From Microcaldota archaeon (GTDB lineage Archaea; Micrarchaeota; Micrarchaeia; Micrarchaeales; CABMGC01), in the NCBI GenBank assembly GCA_021828295.1, contig JAKASF010000009.1:1-38144 (forward strand): 38,144 nucleotides of DNA. The letters are read 5' to 3'. The position numbers and the translations under genes are program-made. Of this stretch, positions 1-9,126 are shown piece by piece. The first letter of the stretch is position 1, and each line of letters starts with the position of its first letter. Under the pieces are notes generated by a model. It was not told the origin of the DNA. It saw only the letters and a program-made list of their open reading frames with translations, and did no database searches.

Positions 1-548
1 CGTATGTACCTGGCCCGGAATCCAGCGCCGTGGCGCATGAGGTCCTCTGTGCTTATTTCGGCCAGCGACTCCGGGGTCGGGAAGCTCCTGAAACTCAGCA
101 GAGCCGCGCCCGCAGAGAAGGCGTGCTCCTCCCCGTAGCTCGATATCAGCCTCTTCACTATCCCCCTGATGCGCTTCACGTTGTTGAACTGGGAGATGAC
201 AAAGCAAAGGGTAGCCTCCCACGGATCGTTCCTCGTTATGCGCATGCCCCTATACCTGGCTATCGCCTTCCTCATGAAAGCGTCGGTGGCTATGCCGCCG
301 TATACCTCTCTCATGCTGTCCGCGAGCCCGAACCTCGACGCCACCTCCTTCCTGAGAGCCCCGGCCCCTATCTTCCCGTATGCCCTGTACCGCAGCGCTC
401 CGCCCCTCTGCTCCACCTCTATCATGCTCCCCCCGTGCGCGTACGCTATGCCCTTGCCGTCTTTGCGCTCGTCCCCGAAGAAGGTGAGCGGCTGCCCGCT
501 CTCTATCGTGTGCGTGATGTCGAAATCAGCTACGCGCACCCTCTGCAT
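1..548 (-). CDS. 8-oxoguanine DNA glycosylase (OGG1-type, HhH-GPD), truncated by window edge
   Basis: My translation of the minus strand from ATG at 548: MQRVRVADFDITHTIESGQPLTFF...DPWEATLCFVISQFNNVKRIRGIVKRL...FPTPESLAEISTEDLMRHGAGFRARYI, OGG-like N-domain and HhH-GPD features. Open to the window edge, so absent from the ORF track. Start overlaps the GlyRS stop (TGATG). Confidence 0.85.
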   Translation of the reverse strand, partial: MQRVRVADFDITHTIESGQPLTFFGDERKDGKGIAYAHGGSMIEVEQRGGALRYRAYGKIGAGALRKEVASRFGLADSMREVYGGIATDAFMRKAIARYRGMRITRNDPWEATLCFVISQFNNVKRIRGIVKRLISSYGEEHAFSAGAALLSFRSFPTPESLAEISTEDLMRHGAGFRARYI

Positions 549-2047
549 CAAATCTCTCCGATAAGCTTCCTGGTCTGCTTGGTCGTGTCCCTGCTCCTTA
601 TCGTCACCGTGTCATCCTCGAGCGTGGTGTAGTCTATGGTTATGCAGTACGGCACGCCTATCTCGTCTGCGCGCGCGTAGCGCTTGCCTATGCTCGCCGT
701 CTCCGAGTAGTAGCAGTCTGTGCCCTTCTCCTGTAGCAGCCTGAACATCTCCCTGGCCTTCGCTATCAGCTTCTCGTCCTTCTGCAGCGGGAACACCCCA
801 TACCTGTAGGGCGCTATCCTCTCGCTCAGCTTCAGCCACTTCCAGCCCCTGCCGTCATCGTCGACGACGCTGTTATCGAGTATGGCGAATACGGGCCTGT
901 CGCCGCCTACGGTCAGCTCGACCACGTGCGGCACCACCTTCTTACCGCTCTCGGTAGTTATGGAGAGCTCCTTGCCCGATTCCTTCGAGTGCTGCGCCAG
1001 GTCCCAGTCGGAACGCGACGCGCATCCCGAGAGCTCTATGTAGCCGTATGAGGTCTTCATCTCCAGGTCGACGTTGCCCTTGGAGTAGTGCGGCAGCTCC
1101 TCCTTCTCAAGCTCCCTGAACCTGTACAGCCTCTTGTCTATTCCAAGCTCCTGCATAAGCTTCTCCTGAAGGTAGATCAGAAATGCCATGTACTTGTTCG
1201 GCAGCGAGCCGCGCTTCAGAAGCTCGTCAATGCTCTCGCTCCTCTCGTCTTCGCTGCCCTTTGCGACGAAGTTCACCTTCTCGCGCAGCACGCTCCGCGT
1301 GTCGAACCCCAGTATCTCGCTCGGGTCCTCTTCGGGATCGATGAAGAGCTCGAGGTCCATCTGGGTGAGCTCGCGCAGCCTCACGAGCTGCTGCCTCGGG
1401 CTTATCTCGTTCCTGTAGGCCCTGCCTACCTGCGCTATGCCTACAGGAAGCTTGAATCCGTAGGTCTTGTACAGGTGTATGAAATCGACGAAGATGCTCT
1501 GCGCTGTCTCGGGCCTGAGGTACGCGGCGTTCCCCCCGGCGGTAGGGCCTATCTGCGTCCTGAATGTCATGTTGAACTTCTCGACCTTGCCGAGCTTGTT
1601 GCCGCAGCGCTCGCACTTTATCGCGTGCTCCTCAAGCTTCTTTTCCATCTGCTCCATGCTCATCTTCTTGACCTTCGCAGCCTCTGCGCCCATCCCCCTC
1701 TTCTCGTAGTACTCTTCCAGGAGCTTGTCGGCCCTGTACGGGGTCTTGCATATGCTGCAGGCGACCATCGGGTCCGTAAAAGCAGAGAGGTGTCCGCTGG
1801 CCCTGAGCACCGGCTCGGGCACTATGTTCGTGCTCTCTATCTCTAGCGCGCCTGTCCTGTTCACGAAGAGGGAGCGCCATGCCTCTTCGAACTTCCTCTT
1901 GATCCTCACGCCTATGGGACCGTAGTCGTAGAATCCGGCCACGCCGTCGTATATGCCGAAGGCCTGGAAGTAGATGCCCCTTCTCGCCGCTATGTCGCCA
2001 GCCTTGCTCTCCGCCTTCGACGCCATGGAACCAATTACATTACTCAA
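548..2047 (-). CDS. glyS: glycyl-tRNA synthetase (archaeal/eukaryotic dimeric type)
   Basis: Class II motifs: RRGIYFQAFGIYDGVAGFYDYGPIG, NMTFRTQIGP...AYLRPETAQSIFVDF, QVGRAYRNEISPRQQLVRLRELTQMDLE. ORF starts at a TTG; ATG at 2026 is a likely alternative. Confidence 0.95.
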   Translation of the reverse strand: MSNVIGSMASKAESKAGDIAARRGIYFQAFGIYDGVAGFYDYGPIGVRIKRKFEEAWRSLFVNRTGALEIESTNIVPEPVLRASGHLSAFTDPMVACSICKTPYRADKLLEEYYEKRGMGAEAAKVKKMSMEQMEKKLEEHAIKCERCGNKLGKVEKFNMTFRTQIGPTAGGNAAYLRPETAQSIFVDFIHLYKTYGFKLPVGIAQVGRAYRNEISPRQQLVRLRELTQMDLELFIDPEEDPSEILGFDTRSVLREKVNFVAKGSEDERSESIDELLKRGSLPNKYMAFLIYLQEKLMQELGIDKRLYRFRELEKEELPHYSKGNVDLEMKTSYGYIELSGCASRSDWDLAQHSKESGKELSITTESGKKVVPHVVELTVGGDRPVFAILDNSVVDDDGRGWKWLKLSERIAPYRYGVFPLQKDEKLIAKAREMFRLLQEKGTDCYYSETASIGKRYARADEIGVPYCITIDYTTLEDDTVTIRSRDTTKQTRKLIGEI

Positions 2048-2166
2048 CGGTATTATTAATCTGATACAGGCGCGCCGAGCGCAACAGGCTTCCGCTTCCG
2101 CGTTTTATATCAACCTTTAAATACGTGGAAATGCAAAATCAGTATTAAGGCGTTCGGTTAGGTTGG

Positions 2167-3345
2167 GTGGGGGATACGCTTGAGGGTCTCAGGGCCCAAG
2201 CGTCGTTGGAGTACCTGATGGCGTTCGTGGTTGCCCTGGGTATAGCAGTCGCAGCGGGGTACGCGCTGCTTGGGTTGGGATCTGGCGCTGCAAACCTTGT
2301 TCCCACGAGCTGCAGCTTCGACCTAGGAATAAGCTGCCAGGACATAGCCATAGTCTCAAACTCGTCATCGAGCCTTCTCGCTTTTCTCGGAAGCAACTCG
2401 CGGGAGTACGCGATAAACGGGATAAGCATGAGCCTTCTTGTATCTGGCCAGAGGGTCGCGCCGCAGTGCACCACGGGCAGGATAAGCCCCGGCGAGACTT
2501 TCGTCTGCTTCGCAAGGATGAGCGCGTTGCAGAAGCCCGGATCCGCAGCATCGGGGAACCTTACGGCCAGCGTGGGCTACTGCTCCATGAACGGGGGCGA
2601 CTGCAACGGGGGCGCTATCCAAGAGACGTACGTTGGGAGGTACACCACCTCAGTCAGTAACGGCGCAGAGCGCGTCGGCCTCGTCTTCTCGAAGCCTTTC
2701 AGGGAGCCCAACGGGAACGTAGCGATCAACGTGAGCTTCGACCTGCTCGGGTACGGGCTCTTCCTGGCTTCTGTCAGCATAAGCCCGCACTCCGGAACCA
2801 AGCCAGCAATCTCATACTCGGGTCCCGGCTCAACGTCGCTCAGCGTCACAGCATCCACTCTCGCTGACTACTGCGCCGCGCTCGTGAACGTAACCTACGC
2901 GAACCAGACAGGCACAGACGCTGTCGCGCTAAACGCGAGCAACTACACAGGAAACAGCTACAAGATATCGGGCAACACGAACGCGAACTGCTACACGCTC
3001 TCCTCGTCTACGAAGACAGTATCGGTGAGCGGGCAGGGCAACACGGCCGGGCTCTTCACCCTGGCGAACGTCTTCATCAACATCTCCTCTACCGGCGGCC
3101 ACAACGACCTAGCAGTGTTCAACAGCACCGCGACGCTGAAGATAGCGGGCAATAACAACAACGTGACTATGTTCGGCAGCAACGTAGTGCTGACAATAAC
3201 GGGCACGTACAACATGGTCACGTTCATCAACAGCAGGATAAGCAACCTAACTGCAAGCGGCAACGACAACCTCATAGTGCTCAGGAACACGACAGTGGCC
3301 CACGAGTCCATCACGGGCGCCAACGACATAGTGCAGGGTTCCTAG
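2167..3345 (+). CDS. class III signal peptide (pilin-like) protein with beta-solenoid-like C-terminus
   Basis: N-terminus GLRAQASLEYLMAFVVALGIAVAAGYALLGLG fits the archaeal QxSxEYL class III signal. C-terminal ~125 aa show ~19-aa xGxxNxV repeats. Start may be GTG 2167 or TTG 2179. Confidence 0.75.
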   Translation: MGDTLEGLRAQASLEYLMAFVVALGIAVAAGYALLGLGSGAANLVPTSCSFDLGISCQDIAIVSNSSSSLLAFLGSNSREYAINGISMSLLVSGQRVAPQCTTGRISPGETFVCFARMSALQKPGSAASGNLTASVGYCSMNGGDCNGGAIQETYVGRYTTSVSNGAERVGLVFSKPFREPNGNVAINVSFDLLGYGLFLASVSISPHSGTKPAISYSGPGSTSLSVTASTLADYCAALVNVTYANQTGTDAVALNASNYTGNSYKISGNTNANCYTLSSSTKTVSVSGQGNTAGLFTLANVFINISSTGGHNDLAVFNSTATLKIAGNNNNVTMFGSNVVLTITGTYNMVTFINSRISNLTASGNDNLIVLRNTTVAHESITGANDIVQGS

Positions 3346-3401
3346 AACGGAGCCTGTGCAACATATTTATAGTCTAAGCTGCCAATTGATTCGGGGCTTT
3401 T

Positions 3402-4310
3402 TTGGCTGAGACTGCGGAGGAGAAGAGGAGGAGGCTACTCGGCTTAGCGAAGCAGGCGGTCAGCAAGGCCTACTCCACAGGCGAGCACTCCATAGCCCAG
3501 GCGATAAACGCATACAACGAGATAGAGAAGACGCGCAACCTCCTGCACGAGCGCGTGGAGGAGTGGTACGGCATATACTTCCCGGAACTCACGATAGGCA
3601 GCCCGGAGAAGTACACGAGGTTCGTGCTCAGCGCCGGGGCGAACAAGAAGCAGGCTACCGAGCAGCAGCTCGCGGAGATCTTCGGCGACGGGAGCAAGGA
3701 TCTGCTCACATGGATAAAGAACAGCATAGGCGGCGAGCCGGAGCAGGGGGAGTTCGCAGCGTTGAAAGCCATAGCCGGCGCGGAGCTGGAGCTGCTGCGC
3801 ACGGAGAAGGAGATCGACGCTTACCTGAAGGAGAACGTGCCGAAGCTGATGCCAAACGTCTCGTATCTTGTCGACTACAAGCTCGCGGCGGAGCTGCTGA
3901 GCCGCGCAGGCTCGCTAACCAAGCTGGCGATGATGCCCTCGGGAACGCTGCAGCTTCTCGGCGCAGAGAAGGCGCTCTTCAGGCACCTGCGCTCGGGCAG
4001 CAAGCCGCCCAAGTACGGCGTGCTCTTCAAGCTGAAGGAGGTGACAGAGGCGGACAGGCGCAGCCGCGGGCGCATAGCCAGGCTCTTCGCTACGAAGCTG
4101 AGCATAGCCGCCAGGGCAGACGCGATCTCGAAGAGGTTCATAGGCAAGGAGCTGCGCGAGCAGATAGACAGGAGCCTTGTGAAGATAAGGGAGAAGGAGA
4201 AGCTGCCTAGGAAGCCGTCGCAGTGGAGCCCGAGCCCGGGAAGGCAGCAGAGGCCGCAGGGCCGGCAGCAGGGCAGGCCGAGATGGCAGGACCGCAGAGG
4301 AAGGAGGTAG
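3402..4310 (+). CDS. nop5: Nop5/Nop56-type C/D box sRNP core protein
   Basis: Nop domain: LTKLAMMPSGTLQLLGAEKALFRHLRSGSKPPKYGVLFKLKEVTEADRRSRGRIARLFATKLSIAARAD; TTG start; R/Q-rich tail. Confidence 0.9.
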   Translation: MAETAEEKRRRLLGLAKQAVSKAYSTGEHSIAQAINAYNEIEKTRNLLHERVEEWYGIYFPELTIGSPEKYTRFVLSAGANKKQATEQQLAEIFGDGSKDLLTWIKNSIGGEPEQGEFAALKAIAGAELELLRTEKEIDAYLKENVPKLMPNVSYLVDYKLAAELLSRAGSLTKLAMMPSGTLQLLGAEKALFRHLRSGSKPPKYGVLFKLKEVTEADRRSRGRIARLFATKLSIAARADAISKRFIGKELREQIDRSLVKIREKEKLPRKPSQWSPSPGRQQRPQGRQQGRPRWQDRRGRR

Positions 4311-4311
4311 C

Positions 4312-4917
4312 ATGGCAAAAGAGGTAGAGAGAGCCAAATCCGAGGTTGAGCAAGCGCAGCTGAGCGCGCTTAAGAGGGAGAGCGCCATGAACCAGACCCG
4401 GCTGATACAGAGGCTGGAGATACCGCGCGAGAAAGTGATAGACAATCCCTTCACTTTCGGAGCGGGCCTCGAGCACGGGGGCCTGAACAAGAAGGCATAC
4501 ACTAAGCTCAGCAAAATATTCGCGTTCGATTACATGGGTGCCGCTGAGTATGAGTGGGGCGCGATTCCGGAATCGCTCGGCAAGATGCGGGACTACGGAA
4601 CGCGGAAAGAGCTGATAGCCGGAGTCCTTAAGCTGGAAGAGGGGGATGTGTTCTACATCTGCAACAAGCTGATAGAGAAGGAGATGAGGACCGTAATCAA
4701 GAGGATTGCGCACGGTGGAATAAGGACAAGGGACTACGTTGGCCTTAGGGAGGCAATCAAGAACAAGGATATGAAGCCTGGAGATCTCGCCGGATGGCTC
4801 GAGATGGACAACAGCTTCATGTTCTTCGTCGACAGGCAGATGTTCGAGAGGAGCGCCGTGCTCTTCGGAATTGAGCTCTCCGTGCCGAAACTCGCGGATA
4901 AGCGCAGGCTTCGATGA
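4312..4917 (+). CDS. conserved-looking protein of unknown function (DYMGAAEYEWGAIPESL motif)
   Basis: Follows nop5 by 1 nt; motif FAFDYMGAAEYEWGAIPESLGKM. No SAM-binding fibrillarin motifs seen. Confidence 0.7.
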   Translation: MAKEVERAKSEVEQAQLSALKRESAMNQTRLIQRLEIPREKVIDNPFTFGAGLEHGGLNKKAYTKLSKIFAFDYMGAAEYEWGAIPESLGKMRDYGTRKELIAGVLKLEEGDVFYICNKLIEKEMRTVIKRIAHGGIRTRDYVGLREAIKNKDMKPGDLAGWLEMDNSFMFFVDRQMFERSAVLFGIELSVPKLADKRRLR

Positions 4918-4997
4918 TGAACGAACGCTTCCATGCGGATGGACTGGAATAAACTTAAATATCTTATGTTCATAACAGAGTAATAACGGTGTTTTGA

Positions 4998-6947
4998 TTG
5001 GGAATAAGTAGCGCATCTAGACCCTCTGACATACTCCAGATAGACGAGAAGACGAACACGGTTGTCAACGCGGCGACAGGCGCGCCCGTGGACGCTCTCC
5101 ACGCTCCTTATCACAGGACGATGGAGGAGATAGAGGGCATGCCCGTGATAGACAAGACCAAGACCGTCTGCCCGGAATGCAAGCTCATCATAGACGGCAT
5201 AATCTACAAGGACGGCGACAACGTCATGATCAGAAAGCACTGCCCCGACGACGGCTGGACCATAGAGAAGTACTGGGAAGACTACGACATGTACATGCGA
5301 ATGAGGAATTACAATTACTACGGCAGAGGTTTTGACAACCCCGACGTGATCAACAAGGGAGAGAACTGCCCGTTCGACTGCGCCATGTGCCTGAGGCACA
5401 AGAGCCACAGCGGCCTCGTGAACGTGGTCATAACGAACAGGTGCCACCTCTCGTGCTGGTACTGCTTCTTCTACGCCAAGGAGGGCGAGCCCGTATACGA
5501 GCCCTCGACCCAGGAGCTGAACAAGATGTTCGTGAAGCTGAGGAACCAGAAGCCCATACCGGCGAACGCGCTCCAGATAACAGGCGGCGAGCCCACCATG
5601 CGTGAGGACCTGCCGCAGATAGTCACGATGGCGAAGGAGGCAGGCTTCGACCAGATACAGCTCAACACAACTGGCATAAACCTGGGCCTCCATCCGGAGC
5701 AGATGGTCAGGCTGAGGCACGCCGGCGTGAGCACGCTGTACATGAGTTTCGACGGCGTCAGCAAGAGAGCGAATCCGAAGAACCACTGGGAGGTTCCCGC
5801 CACGCTCGCGGCCGCGAGGAAGGCGAACCTGAGCATAGTGCTCGTCCCAACGGTCATACGCACTATAAACGACCACGAGCTCGGCAATATCATAAACTTC
5901 GCGCTCAACAACGTTGACATAATAAGGGCTGTGAACTTCCAGCCAGTCTCGCTCGTCGGCAGGATGCCTGCGAGGCTGAGGGAGAAGCAGCGCATCACTA
6001 TACCCGGAGCTATCAAGCAGATAGAGGAGCAGACCGGCGGTGTCATAACAAAGGAGGACTGGTTCTCAGTGCCGTATGTCGGCGGAATCAACAGGTTCAT
6101 AGAGGCGCTCAGCGGCGAGTACAAGTACGACCTCTCGATACACTTCGCCTGCGGCGCGGGAAGCTACATCTTCCTCGACAAGGACAACAAGATAATACCG
6201 CTCACAAGGTTCGTCGACGCTGCCGGGCTCCTGGAGCACCTGCAGGAGACGGTCAACGAGATGCAGGGCAAGAGCAAGCTGCAGCGCAGGCTGCTGGCGC
6301 TCAAGGCGCTGACGCAGATGGGCAAGTTCATAGACAAGGAGAAGCAGCCCAAGAGCGTAAACTTCGCAAAGCTGTTCATGAGCGTGCTGATGAAGCACGA
6401 CTTCGCGAGCGTCGGCATGTTCCAGATGAAGAGCCTGTTCCTGGGCATGATGCACTTCCAGGACGAGTACACGTACGACATCAAGCGTGTAGAGAAGTGC
6501 GACATACACTACTCGATGCCCGACGGGCGTGTGCTCCCGTTCTGCACGTTCAACGTCTTCCCGGAGGTGTACAGGGACAAGGTGCAGAGGCAGTACGCCA
6601 TACCCAGCAAGGACTGGGAGGCGACGCACCCGTCGTGGAACTATGCCGCTGACAAGTACAAGAGGGACATAAAGGCCATAGAGGCAACGCCCGAGTACCA
6701 GAAACTGTACCAGCAGGCAACCAACTTCTTCACGCTTCCAGTCAATGCCGCAGAGGCCGCGAAGATCCAGGCGGCGAAGGCCGGGATCGCGCCCAAGATA
6801 GCAGTGGTGGAGACCAACAGGGGCTCGCAGGAGGTCACGCTTCCCGCTTCCGCGGTAACGCACGAGGCGAAGGGTGAGACGTGCGAGTGCGGCAGGTCAG
6901 ACTGCGCCTGCGGCGGGCACGAATCCGGAGCAAGCTGCGACTGCTAA
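4998..6947 (+). CDS. tes: radical SAM protein, tetraether lipid synthase (Tes)-like
   Basis: Radical SAM core VITNRCHLSCWYCFFYAKEG (CxxxCxxC), GGEPTMR, and upstream cysteine motifs CPECKLIIDG / CPFDCAMC typical of the MJ0619/Tes family. Confidence 0.85.
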   Translation: MGISSASRPSDILQIDEKTNTVVNAATGAPVDALHAPYHRTMEEIEGMPVIDKTKTVCPECKLIIDGIIYKDGDNVMIRKHCPDDGWTIEKYWEDYDMYMRMRNYNYYGRGFDNPDVINKGENCPFDCAMCLRHKSHSGLVNVVITNRCHLSCWYCFFYAKEGEPVYEPSTQELNKMFVKLRNQKPIPANALQITGGEPTMREDLPQIVTMAKEAGFDQIQLNTTGINLGLHPEQMVRLRHAGVSTLYMSFDGVSKRANPKNHWEVPATLAAARKANLSIVLVPTVIRTINDHELGNIINFALNNVDIIRAVNFQPVSLVGRMPARLREKQRITIPGAIKQIEEQTGGVITKEDWFSVPYVGGINRFIEALSGEYKYDLSIHFACGAGSYIFLDKDNKIIPLTRFVDAAGLLEHLQETVNEMQGKSKLQRRLLALKALTQMGKFIDKEKQPKSVNFAKLFMSVLMKHDFASVGMFQMKSLFLGMMHFQDEYTYDIKRVEKCDIHYSMPDGRVLPFCTFNVFPEVYRDKVQRQYAIPSKDWEATHPSWNYAADKYKRDIKAIEATPEYQKLYQQATNFFTLPVNAAEAAKIQAAKAGIAPKIAVVETNRGSQEVTLPASAVTHEAKGETCECGRSDCACGGHESGASCDC

Positions 6948-6979
6948 AAAGCAAGCAAACAAGCAAGCAAGTGATCTGA

Positions 6980-7702
6980 ATGGACAAGCGCGGTGATGCA
7001 GAGATACACACGTATCAGCAGGAGCTCGCCAAGGAGAAGGCTGACACGAAGAGCTATGACGAATACGTTGAGGAGAACGGCAAGAGGTTCTACGTTCCAT
7101 ACCACACCGTCAGGGAGGTGATCTTCTCGGGCGTGAGCAAGGAGGACCTGCGCGACACGGAGCACGCGGCGCGCCTGCAGTACAGGCTCATGCTCAAAGA
7201 CTCCATACTGTTCGCTAAGGTGGAGTTCGTCGCAAGGAGGATAAAGATAACGTTCAATCCCGAAGGCGCCGACAACAGGAAGGAGAAGATGAGCCTGCAG
7301 CAGCTGATAGAGTTCCTGGCGAAGGAGGGCGTGAACGTGGACCAGAAGCAGATGCAGCAGCGCGACGTCGACTACTACAACGAAATATACAAGTACCAGT
7401 ACAACCCGCCCAGCATAAGGGAGCACCCGCCCTATGGGTACACGCTCGAGGAGTGGAGGAACGGCATGAAGGCCGAGTACGAGACGCACAAGCAGCAGTA
7501 CGACAAGGCCAAGCTCGACAAGTTCCACACCTTCCAGAAGTCATACGTGCTCGAGCATCCGGAGCTGGCCGAGGAACTCGGCATAGACATAAACGCGATC
7601 AAGGAAGAGGAGGAGAAGAAGGTTTCGCTCATCGACAAGGTACTGAAGAAGGACAAGGCCAAGAAGAAGGACGAGAAGGGCTTCTGGTTCCACGGGGTCT
7701 AG
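6980..7702 (+). CDS. hypothetical protein downstream of tes
   Basis: Intact ATG ORF with SD-like GTGATC upstream (6973-6978); co-directional with tes; charged C-terminus. Confidence 0.7.
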   Translation: MDKRGDAEIHTYQQELAKEKADTKSYDEYVEENGKRFYVPYHTVREVIFSGVSKEDLRDTEHAARLQYRLMLKDSILFAKVEFVARRIKITFNPEGADNRKEKMSLQQLIEFLAKEGVNVDQKQMQQRDVDYYNEIYKYQYNPPSIREHPPYGYTLEEWRNGMKAEYETHKQQYDKAKLDKFHTFQKSYVLEHPELAEELGIDINAIKEEEEKKVSLIDKVLKKDKAKKKDEKGFWFHGV

Positions 7703-9126
7703 CCCAGAGCCTCCTTCAGCTTCTCTACCACAGAGCCTATGACCGCCTTCTTCATCTCGTCTCCCTTCAATTTTATGCTCGCGGCGTTGCTGTGGCCTCC
7801 GGTCGAATCGACGTAGTTCGAGTAGTCGGAGTGCACCTCCTCGAGTATCTTCAGCAGCTCCACCCTGCCTATCAGCTTCTTGCTCATTCGCGTCGAGACG
7901 AAGCTGCCGAAATGCAGCAGCAGTATCGCCGGCGAGTTGTTCAGCTCCTCTATCCTTCCCAGAAGCCTCGAGGCGAACCTGCCGGGCAGCGGATAGCGCT
8001 CCTGCCCGTCGCCCCTCACGCCCTCGAAATCGAGCACGTATATCTGGACCTTCGCTGCCCTGTAGACCTTGACCGAGGTTATCGCAAGGTCGAGCATCTC
8101 GCTCACCCTGTTCTCCGCATATGCTATCAGCTCGTCGCTCTTGGCCTTGTCCTTGACAACGGTGTCTATCTCTTCTGGGGTGAGGTTGCCCTTCGCCCCG
8201 GCTATCACGCGCGTATCGCTCGTGAGCAGGTCGAGCAGCGCGGCCAGCCTCCTGCTGCCCGCTCCTGGCTTTGAGTACTCGCTGTAGTCGCCTATTAGCG
8301 ACGCTTCTGCCATCTCGTTGACGTCGATATCCGCGAGCGTCTTGGCGAACGCGCACGTGAGGAAGCCGGCCGTGTAGTTGGAGTCGCCTCCGAACTGCCA
8401 GGGATTTATGTAATGGGCGAGCTCCTTGCCCCCAAAGCCCTCGATAACAGGATGGTGGTCCAGCCAGATTATGTCGAACCTGTCCCTCGCTATCTCTATG
8501 CCTGCGTTGCTCTCCTCTGCTGTCCCGAAGTCCAGGATTACGAGCAGCGGCTTCTCCATGCACTCGAAGTTGTTGCAGTTGAGCACGTCGCCCGTCGCGT
8601 CCTCCCTGGAATAGGAGACGGAGCCGTGCATGCGCCACATTATGTTTGGCTTGTAAGCCATGTGTTCGCTTGTCTCGGCTGCGGACGCGATCGCCTTGTG
8701 GAGCGCGTAGGCGCCGCTGGATCCGTCGATGTCGTTGTGGAACCTTATGACTATCGGAGCCCCTATCGTGAGCTTCCTGGCGAGAAGCCGCATAGCCTCT
8801 TGGAGCTTTGGCAGCATCTTGGCGGTAATCTTGTCGAGCGCCGCCACTCCCTTCTCGTACGCCCCACCCTTGATCATCGCCGAGGCGCTGGCCTCTATGG
8901 CCTTGTCGATCGCTTCCCTCTCCTTCTTGTCATCGGTCTGCTGGAACATGCCAACGTAGCCATCTGCTATGCTCAGCTCAGCCAGCTCTCCGGCATTCAG
9001 GTTGAGCTTGCTGTGCAGCGAGCGCGTCCTTATCCCGTTGTCGTTCACTACTATGAAGTAATCGGTAGAATCGGCGTCGCCCCTGCGCCTTACGCATGAT
9101 ACAAGTCCCTTCACGCGACCACTCAC
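7699..9126 (-). CDS. DHH/DHHA1-family phosphoesterase (RecJ-like)
   Basis: Motifs IRFHNDIDGSSGAYAL, WLDHHPVIEG, STGGHSNAASIKL. The upstream part of the 582-aa ORF (to 9447) lies in the neighbouring gene; GTG at 9126 overlaps the preceding stop (GTGA), so that start is preferred. Confidence 0.85.
   Translation of the reverse strand: MSGRVKGLVSCVRRRGDADSTDYFIVVNDNGIRTRSLHSKLNLNAGELAELSIADGYVGMFQQTDDKKEREAIDKAIEASASAMIKGGAYEKGVAALDKITAKMLPKLQEAMRLLARKLTIGAPIVIRFHNDIDGSSGAYALHKAIASAAETSEHMAYKPNIMWRMHGSVSYSREDATGDVLNCNNFECMEKPLLVILDFGTAEESNAGIEIARDRFDIIWLDHHPVIEGFGGKELAHYINPWQFGGDSNYTAGFLTCAFAKTLADIDVNEMAEASLIGDYSEYSKPGAGSRRLAALLDLLTSDTRVIAGAKGNLTPEEIDTVVKDKAKSDELIAYAENRVSEMLDLAITSVKVYRAAKVQIYVLDFEGVRGDGQERYPLPGRFASRLLGRIEELNNSPAILLLHFGSFVSTRMSKKLIGRVELLKILEEVHSDYSNYVDSTGGHSNAASIKLKGDEMKKAVIGSVVEKLKEALG

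Noticed and set aside
30-632. 200-aa and 131-aa plus-strand ORFs at the left edge
   Set aside because: Antisense to the OGG1-like gene; no recognisable features.
1088-1846. 252-aa plus-strand ORF
   Set aside because: Antisense shadow of GlyRS in GC-rich DNA; low-complexity L/R/A composition.
4914-4960. Possible C/D box sRNA (ATGATGA) after the gene downstream of nop5
   Set aside because: No convincing D box (CTGA) at suitable spacing; overlaps the stop region.
4734-5876. 380-aa minus-strand ORF
   Set aside because: Antisense to the radical SAM gene, shadow composition.
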